A stretch of 47,413 nucleotides of DNA, taken from contig CAKTMW010000011.1 in assembly GCA_934574095.1 (NCBI GenBank), positions 1 to 47,413 on the forward strand, written 5' to 3'. The translations under genes were made by a program, and so were the position numbers. The notes below the pieces were generated by a model, which searched no databases, was not told where the DNA came from, and saw nothing but the letters and a program-made list of their open reading frames with translations. Of this stretch, positions 41,827 through 47,413 are shown piece after piece (position 1 is the first letter of the stretch; every line of letters starts with the position of its first letter). The DNA is from an uncultured Oscillospiraceae bacterium. GTDB taxonomy: Bacteria > Bacillota > Clostridia > Oscillospirales > Oscillospiraceae.

Positions 41827-42531
41827 ATGATGATCGAGAAGAGCGGCAGCATCGAACTGCGGGACATCTCCATTGAGGAGCTGGCCCCGGAGGTAAGGGA
41901 GATGGTGCCGGAGATCAAGGAGATGGCCGCCGGGATGGTGCGGGTGAAGCACCTGTACCGCAGCGCACTGAAGATCGCCGTGACCCAGATGGAGATTCTG
42001 GACGAGGAGTTTGCGGGGCTATATGACCACTCGCCCATCCACCACATCGAGCACCGCATCAAAACGCTGGAGAGCGCCGCCAAAAAGCTGAAGCGCCGGG
42101 GCTATGACCTGACCATCGACAACATCTACGCCCACATTCAGGATATGGCGGGTGTGCGGGTCATCTGCAACTATCTGGATGACATCTACTACCTCCGCGG
42201 CCTGCTGACCCGGACGGAATCCTTCCGGGTGATCCGGGAGGCGGACTACATCAAGGAGCCCAAGGAGACCGGCTACCGCAGCCTGCACCTGATCGTGGAG
42301 GTGCCCATCGTCATCTCCGAGGGGACGCTGAAGCTGCCGGTGGAGATCCAGCTGCGCACCATCGCCATGGACATGTGGGCCAGCCTGGAGCACGAGCTGC
42401 GGTATAAATCCGACCGCCACTGGGGCCCGGAGGAGAGCAACCGCCTGCGCTTGTGCAGCGATGCCATCTACGAGGTGGACCGGGAGATGCAGAACATCTA
42501 CCAGGGCAAAGCCCCGGAATACGAGGATTGA
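41827..42531 (+). CDS. Small alarmone synthetase (RelQ-type GTP pyrophosphokinase)
   Basis: 234 residues, only the synthetase domain of the RelA/SpoT superfamily, so it makes (p)ppGpp from GTP/GDP and ATP and has no hydrolase, TGS or ACT part. Seen: 'HRIKTLESAAKKLKRRG' (76-92), 'IQDMAGVRVIC' (104-114, Mg-binding Asp), 'DYIKEPKETGYRSLH' (140-154) and 'VEIQLRTIAMDMWASLEHEL' (172-191, the E-x-Q-x-R catalytic strand). C-terminal helix fits tetrameric RelQ. The start at 41827 (AAGGAGT upstream) follows the promoter at 41767; the open frame further up cannot be transcribed from it. Single gene with a terminator at 42545. Confidence 0.9.
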   Translation: MMIEKSGSIELRDISIEELAPEVREMVPEIKEMAAGMVRVKHLYRSALKIAVTQMEILDEEFAGLYDHSPIHHIEHRIKTLESAAKKLKRRGYDLTIDNIYAHIQDMAGVRVICNYLDDIYYLRGLLTRTESFRVIREADYIKEPKETGYRSLHLIVEVPIVISEGTLKLPVEIQLRTIAMDMWASLEHELRYKSDRHWGPEESNRLRLCSDAIYEVDREMQNIYQGKAPEYED

Positions 42532-42544
42532 TACATAAACCCCA

Positions 42545-42572
42545 AAAAGAGGCGGCATAGCCGCCTCTTTTC
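42545..42572 (+). terminator. Terminator of the alarmone synthetase gene
   Basis: Arms AAAAGAGGCGGC (42545-42556) and GCCGCCTCTTTT (42560-42571), loop ATA. Confidence 0.85.
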
Positions 42573-42589
42573 AGTCTATCAAAAAAGTC

Positions 42590-42719
42590 TGTCATTGCGA
42601 GCCAGTCCGCAGACTGGCGTGGCAATCCGTTCCTAAAACGTGAGATTTCCACTATATTTGTGTGAATTCGTGGCATTGGGATTGCGGATTCCCACGTCGC
42701 TTCGCTCCTCGGAATGACA
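42590..42719. repeat. 130-bp MITE-like repeat
   Basis: The ends are imperfect inverted copies: TGTCATTGCGAG at the left and the complement of TGTCATTCCGAGGAGC at the right; further in, GCGTGGCAATCCG faces CGGATTCCCACGTCG. A small hairpin CCAGTC..GACTGG lies near the left end. It is non-coding, would fold as one long hairpin, and resembles 'TGTCATTGCGAG' repeats recalled from many gut Firmicutes genomes. Confidence 0.7.
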
Positions 42720-42741
42720 GGGGTGGGTTTATCGACATGCT

Positions 42742-42764
42742 GAGGCGGCTATGCCGCCTCTTTT
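42742..42764 (+). terminator. Second terminator-like hairpin, near copy of the one at 42545
   Basis: Arms GAGGCGGC (42742-42749) and GCCGCCTC (42753-42760), loop TAT, then TTTTG. It ends next to the convergent amidase gene. Confidence 0.7.
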
Positions 42765-42765
42765 G

Positions 42766-43554
42766 CTATTGCATGGCTTTCGCTACGTCGGACTTGAACC
42801 GCGTCCACTCGTCCTTATTTTGAACGAAGTACAGGGGACACTCCTTGTCGATCACGTCGTAGTGGCGGATCACGTCCTCCTGCGGGTCTAGTCCAAAAAG
42901 ATCGCACAGCCATGCCGTCAGCTTCACCAGCGTGTCGTAGGTGTCTTGGGTGGGCTTGCCGTCGGTGCCGGGATGGCAAAACTCGATGGAGATGGTGTCG
43001 TGGTTCCGGTCGTTGGAGCAATAAGCCACCTCGTCCAGCGGCACACACAGCAGGGCTTCGCCCTCCAGACCCACGATCAGGTTGCTGCTGGCGGAGGTCT
43101 CGCCGGTGGTGGCCAGATTGGCGAAGTAGGAGCGGTTCTGCCGCGCAGTGGTGTTGGGGTTGCCCACATAGTGGATCACCACCGCGTTGACCCGCTGGAG
43201 CTTGTCGCCGCAGCGGGAGTACTGGTTCACCGGCAGCAGGTCCTCCTGCACATAGTCCGGCTGGGTGATGCTGGCGGGGATGTTGCTTTTCTGCGGCTTG
43301 GCGGAGACGCCCCCGTCGTTTGCGCTGCTCTCTCCGCCGCTGCGATTGTGGGCGCGGCCCACGCAGCAGCCGGAAATAAATCCGCCCAGAAACAGCACCA
43401 GCGCCATACCGATCAGCAGGACGCGCCGCCGGTCATACCGCCGGGATCTCCGGCGTCTGGGCGCGGCGCGGCGGGCCGGTGCGCTCTGGCGGGATATGTT
43501 CTCCTGCGGCGCGGCTCTTTGTTCTGCTGTGGAATATTCCGTATACATGGGCAT
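42766..43554 (-). CDS. Membrane-anchored N-acetylmuramoyl-L-alanine amidase (Amidase_2 type)
   Basis: 262 residues. A basic cytoplasmic start (R/K-rich to 43) is followed by one membrane helix (44-66, 'RVLLIGMALVLFLGGFISG'), so the enzyme faces outward as a type II membrane protein. The catalytic domain from about 95 is the T7-lysozyme/PGRP fold that cuts the amide between MurNAc and the stem peptide: zinc ligands H128 ('VVIHYVGN'), H231 ('VIRHYDV') and C239 ('DKECP'). 'SSNLIVGLEGEALLCVP' and 'NHDTISIEFCH' are standard parts. Intact and of normal length. It stands alone; a role in wall turnover is an inference from family. Confidence 0.9.
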   Translation of the reverse strand: MPMYTEYSTAEQRAAPQENISRQSAPARRAAPRRRRSRRYDRRRVLLIGMALVLFLGGFISGCCVGRAHNRSGGESSANDGGVSAKPQKSNIPASITQPDYVQEDLLPVNQYSRCGDKLQRVNAVVIHYVGNPNTTARQNRSYFANLATTGETSASSNLIVGLEGEALLCVPLDEVAYCSNDRNHDTISIEFCHPGTDGKPTQDTYDTLVKLTAWLCDLFGLDPQEDVIRHYDVIDKECPLYFVQNKDEWTRFKSDVAKAMQ

Positions 43555-43651
43555 GACTCCTTGGCGAGGGCATTCTCTCTATTTATTTTATGTGGAAGTT
43601 CGGAGCATTTGTCAAGATGCGGCAGCAGATTCCTGACAGATATTTTATGAC

Positions 43652-43688
43652 GCGTGAGGGAGCGGAGACTTTCCCCGCCCCCTCACGT
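43652..43688 (-). terminator. Hairpin after the anti-sigma gene
   Basis: CGTGAGGG (43653-43660) pairs with CCCTCACG (43680-43687), with further partial pairing inside. No T run follows on either strand, so termination is uncertain. Confidence 0.35.
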
Positions 43689-43710
43689 TGATGTCGGGAA
43701 GCCGCGCTTT

Positions 43711-44814
43711 TCACCGGGTATAGGTGCTGTCAAAGGTAACAGCCGTCTCGGCGGTAAGGTCGGTATAGTAGTGGCCACCGGCAGTGACAGAGGTCACCGC
43801 GTCCACATCTACCACGCGGTTGAAGCTGAATGCGTTGCCGATGCTGTGATAGTCCTCGTCCGCAATGCACAGGCCTACCACCCAGTTCATGATGTTGCCC
43901 TCTTCGCTCTGCACCACATACTGGCTGCCGTCTGCCATATGCAGCACCAGCTCATCAAGGACAACCTCCGTAACGGCGTCAGCGACGGCAGCGGGATTGC
44001 GCATACGGATCCCCAGCGCGGACACCGTTACGGTATCGCCGCTCTCCGCAGTAAAGGTGGTGGCAGGCAGATAAGCCTGAGGTGTGATGCTGATAACACG
44101 GTGTTCCGCATCCGAACCGTTGTTCACGCTGAACAGCAGCTCATCGCCCTTCTGCCAGTTGCCGAAGTCGCTGAAATACATCACAAGATGCAGCTCTGTG
44201 TTAGTGCTGGCATCGGTATCCAAATAGATGCTACTATCCATGGCATGGCCGCCCACCTCACCGATATACAGGATTGGATTCATCGGTATGCCTACCTGGC
44301 CATAGCCGAAATCATCATAGCTGACGCCTGCGGGATTGGACAGGGTATAGGTCATGAAGCCGGAGCCGTTTTCGTCGATCAGGAAGGTCTTGAGCGAGAT
44401 GGTATAGCCGTCCGCCTCCACGGCAGCGTCCACCGTGGACAGATAGTCGCCCACCAGCCGCTGCATGGTCTCGGCATCCACAGCTACCCGCTCCATGCGG
44501 GGCAGGTTCAGCACCTGGCCGCTGTTGTCCCGTATAACGGGCGTATCGCTGCTGATACTGTCGGCGCCGAAGGCGTGCAGGTCGGCGGCTGTAACGCTGT
44601 CTGCCGGTGTCACATTGGCCTTGATAAGATTTGCGATACCGGCCGCAGCCGCCACGGTGATGCACATGGCCAGCGCAGCGGCCACCAGCATACCCTTGGA
44701 AAACGGATGACGATGTTTTTGTTCTTTGTGTACCACTTTGTATACCTCCGAAAGCGTGTCAGGGGAGGCATGCAATGTGGAAAAGGTCTTTTGGAACAGT
44801 TTACGGTCAATCAT
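43711..44814 (-). CDS. Probable membrane anti-sigma factor (DUF4179-like)
   Basis: 367 residues. The first 35 residues ('FSTLHASPDTLSEVYKVV') form a short cytoplasmic domain of the size used to hold an ECF sigma factor. One membrane helix follows (about 40-66, 'GMLVAAALAMCITVAAAAGI'). The 300-residue outer part is beta-rich with no catalytic motif and resembles DUF4179-type sensors. It overlaps the sigma gene by 8 bases and is translated after it, the classic sigma/anti-sigma order. The signal sensed and the release mechanism (proteolysis or conformational) are unknown. Confidence 0.78.
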   Translation of the reverse strand: MIDRKLFQKTFSTLHASPDTLSEVYKVVHKEQKHRHPFSKGMLVAAALAMCITVAAAAGIANLIKANVTPADSVTAADLHAFGADSISSDTPVIRDNSGQVLNLPRMERVAVDAETMQRLVGDYLSTVDAAVEADGYTISLKTFLIDENGSGFMTYTLSNPAGVSYDDFGYGQVGIPMNPILYIGEVGGHAMDSSIYLDTDASTNTELHLVMYFSDFGNWQKGDELLFSVNNGSDAEHRVISITPQAYLPATTFTAESGDTVTVSALGIRMRNPAAVADAVTEVVLDELVLHMADGSQYVVQSEEGNIMNWVVGLCIADEDYHSIGNAFSFNRVVDVDAVTSVTAGGHYYTDLTAETAVTFDSTYTR

Positions 44815-45286
44815 ATTGCAGAACCTCCGTCAGGCTAGTTTTGAGTTTTCCTCTGGCCCGGAACAGGCGTGTACGGACGGTCTCCTCCGGCACCGCCAGC
44901 ATCTCGGCGATCTCCTTCTGTGAGTACCCCTCGTAGTAATACAGCAGCACCGGCACACGATAGCGCTTGTCCAGCGCCATCACCGCGTCGAACAGCTCGC
45001 GGCACTCCGGGGCCTCGAAGGACAGGGCGCTTTCATAGTCGGCGATGTCCTCCATCCTGTGCCACGGGGAGCGAAAGATGTTCTTGCACCGGTTCACCGT
45101 CACCCGGATCAGCCAGCGCTTGAGATGCTCGCCGTCGCGGAAGGGGGTGTCGGTCTTATAGAGCTGTATCAGTACGTCCTGGGTCACATCGTCGGCGTCC
45201 GACTTGCTGCGTAGATAGCTGTACGCCACCCGGAAGATGGTGTCCATATACCGCTCCGCCGCCAGGGCAAATTCTTGATCTGTCAT
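44807..45286 (-). CDS. ECF-type RNA polymerase sigma factor
   Basis: 159 residues. Region 2 spans about 9-75 ('YMDTIFRVAYSYLRSKSDAD', 'DVTQDVLIQLYKT', 'HLKRWLIRVTVNRCKN') and region 4 about 96-152 ('LPVLLYYYEGYSQKEIAEML'-type, here 'VPVLLYYYEGYSQKEIAEML', then 'EETVRTRLFRARGKLK'). No region 1.1 or 3, as expected for the ECF class. The start at 45286 is chosen for AAGGAGA 8 bases upstream; a start 14 codons earlier has none. It probably activates its own operon with the membrane anti-sigma gene; the regulon is unknown. Confidence 0.92.
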   Translation of the reverse strand: MTDQEFALAAERYMDTIFRVAYSYLRSKSDADDVTQDVLIQLYKTDTPFRDGEHLKRWLIRVTVNRCKNIFRSPWHRMEDIADYESALSFEAPECRELFDAVMALDKRYRVPVLLYYYEGYSQKEIAEMLAVPEETVRTRLFRARGKLKTSLTEVLQYD

Positions 45287-45351
45287 AGGAATGATCTCCT
45301 TGAAAAGCTTTTCATCAGTATAACACACAGCGAAGGGGAAATGTTTCGCCC

Positions 45352-45390
45352 AAAAAGAAAAAAGACGGCATAGCCGTCTTTTTTCTTTTC
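45352..45390. terminator. Terminator of the P-type ATPase gene
   Basis: Arms GAAAAAAGACGGC (45357-45369) and GCCGTCTTTTTTC (45373-45385), loop ATA, A and T runs on both sides. It lies just past the ATPase stop codon at 45395. Confidence 0.85.
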
Positions 45391-45394
45391 TCTG

Positions 45395-47413
<2,019 letters not shown>

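Overview
The window looks like chromosomal DNA of a gut Clostridium-class bacterium, probably Oscillospiraceae (the Flavonifractor/Lawsonibacter/Oscillibacter neighbourhood). The reasons are the high G+C coding style, AGGAGG-type ribosome sites, sigma-A promoters, many secreted proteins with BspA-type, InlB-type or dockerin-like domains, and interspersed REP/MITE-like repeats of a kind common in such genomes. This is an inference from gene content, not from a marker gene.

Left part (1-4850): an accessory, partly A+T-richer island. It holds a small Cys/His protein, a HAD phosphatase + DUF2971 pair, an IS66 transposase remnant, and a protein with an McrB-N-like start and a tudor-like end. Two near-identical promoter-stem-terminator leaders (938-1048 and 3484-3593) sit just upstream of the HAD/DUF2971 pair and of the McrB-N-like gene. 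Both keep the same competing base pairings, so they look like a transcription attenuator or riboswitch-like RNA that I cannot name. This is the strongest candidate here for something undescribed.

4865-7611: an FAH-family hydrolase, a flavin reductase and a class II Fic protein preceded by two similar palindromes. 7740-11300 is a decaying segment: a polysaccharide deacetylase 3' end, an ABC ATPase fused out of frame to the tail of its permease, a response regulator fused out of frame to the catalytic half of a histidine kinase, and a frameshifted flavodoxin, with one intact AraC/GyrI-like regulator among them. 11557-15741 holds a U32-like protein, Tex and a YhaM-type exoribonuclease.

15833-28759 is a surface and signalling region, mostly on the minus strand: a BspA-type protein, a CrtO-like membrane protein, two frameshifted cell-surface genes, a recombinase remnant, a Ser/Thr kinase operon with two paralogous zinc-ribbon/beta-helix membrane proteins and a divergent XRE regulator, and a large protein with three internal repeats and a dockerin-like end.

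28985-34039 is a compact shikimate operon aroB-aroA-aroC::aroQ(chorismate mutase)-aroK-aroQ-aroE, in which chorismate synthase carries a C-terminal chorismate mutase domain. Then come a DAACS symporter with a neighbouring AraC regulator, an amino-acid ABC importer with its own promoter and an intercistronic hairpin, an XRE regulator, TrkA, a repeat cluster, tRNA-Ser(GGA), a small alarmone synthetase, a MITE-like repeat, a membrane-anchored amidase, an ECF sigma/anti-sigma pair, and a Ca2+-type P-ATPase cut by the right edge.

All calls come from reading the sequence and remembered family patterns. No database search was run, and single-base frameshifts could be assembly errors.
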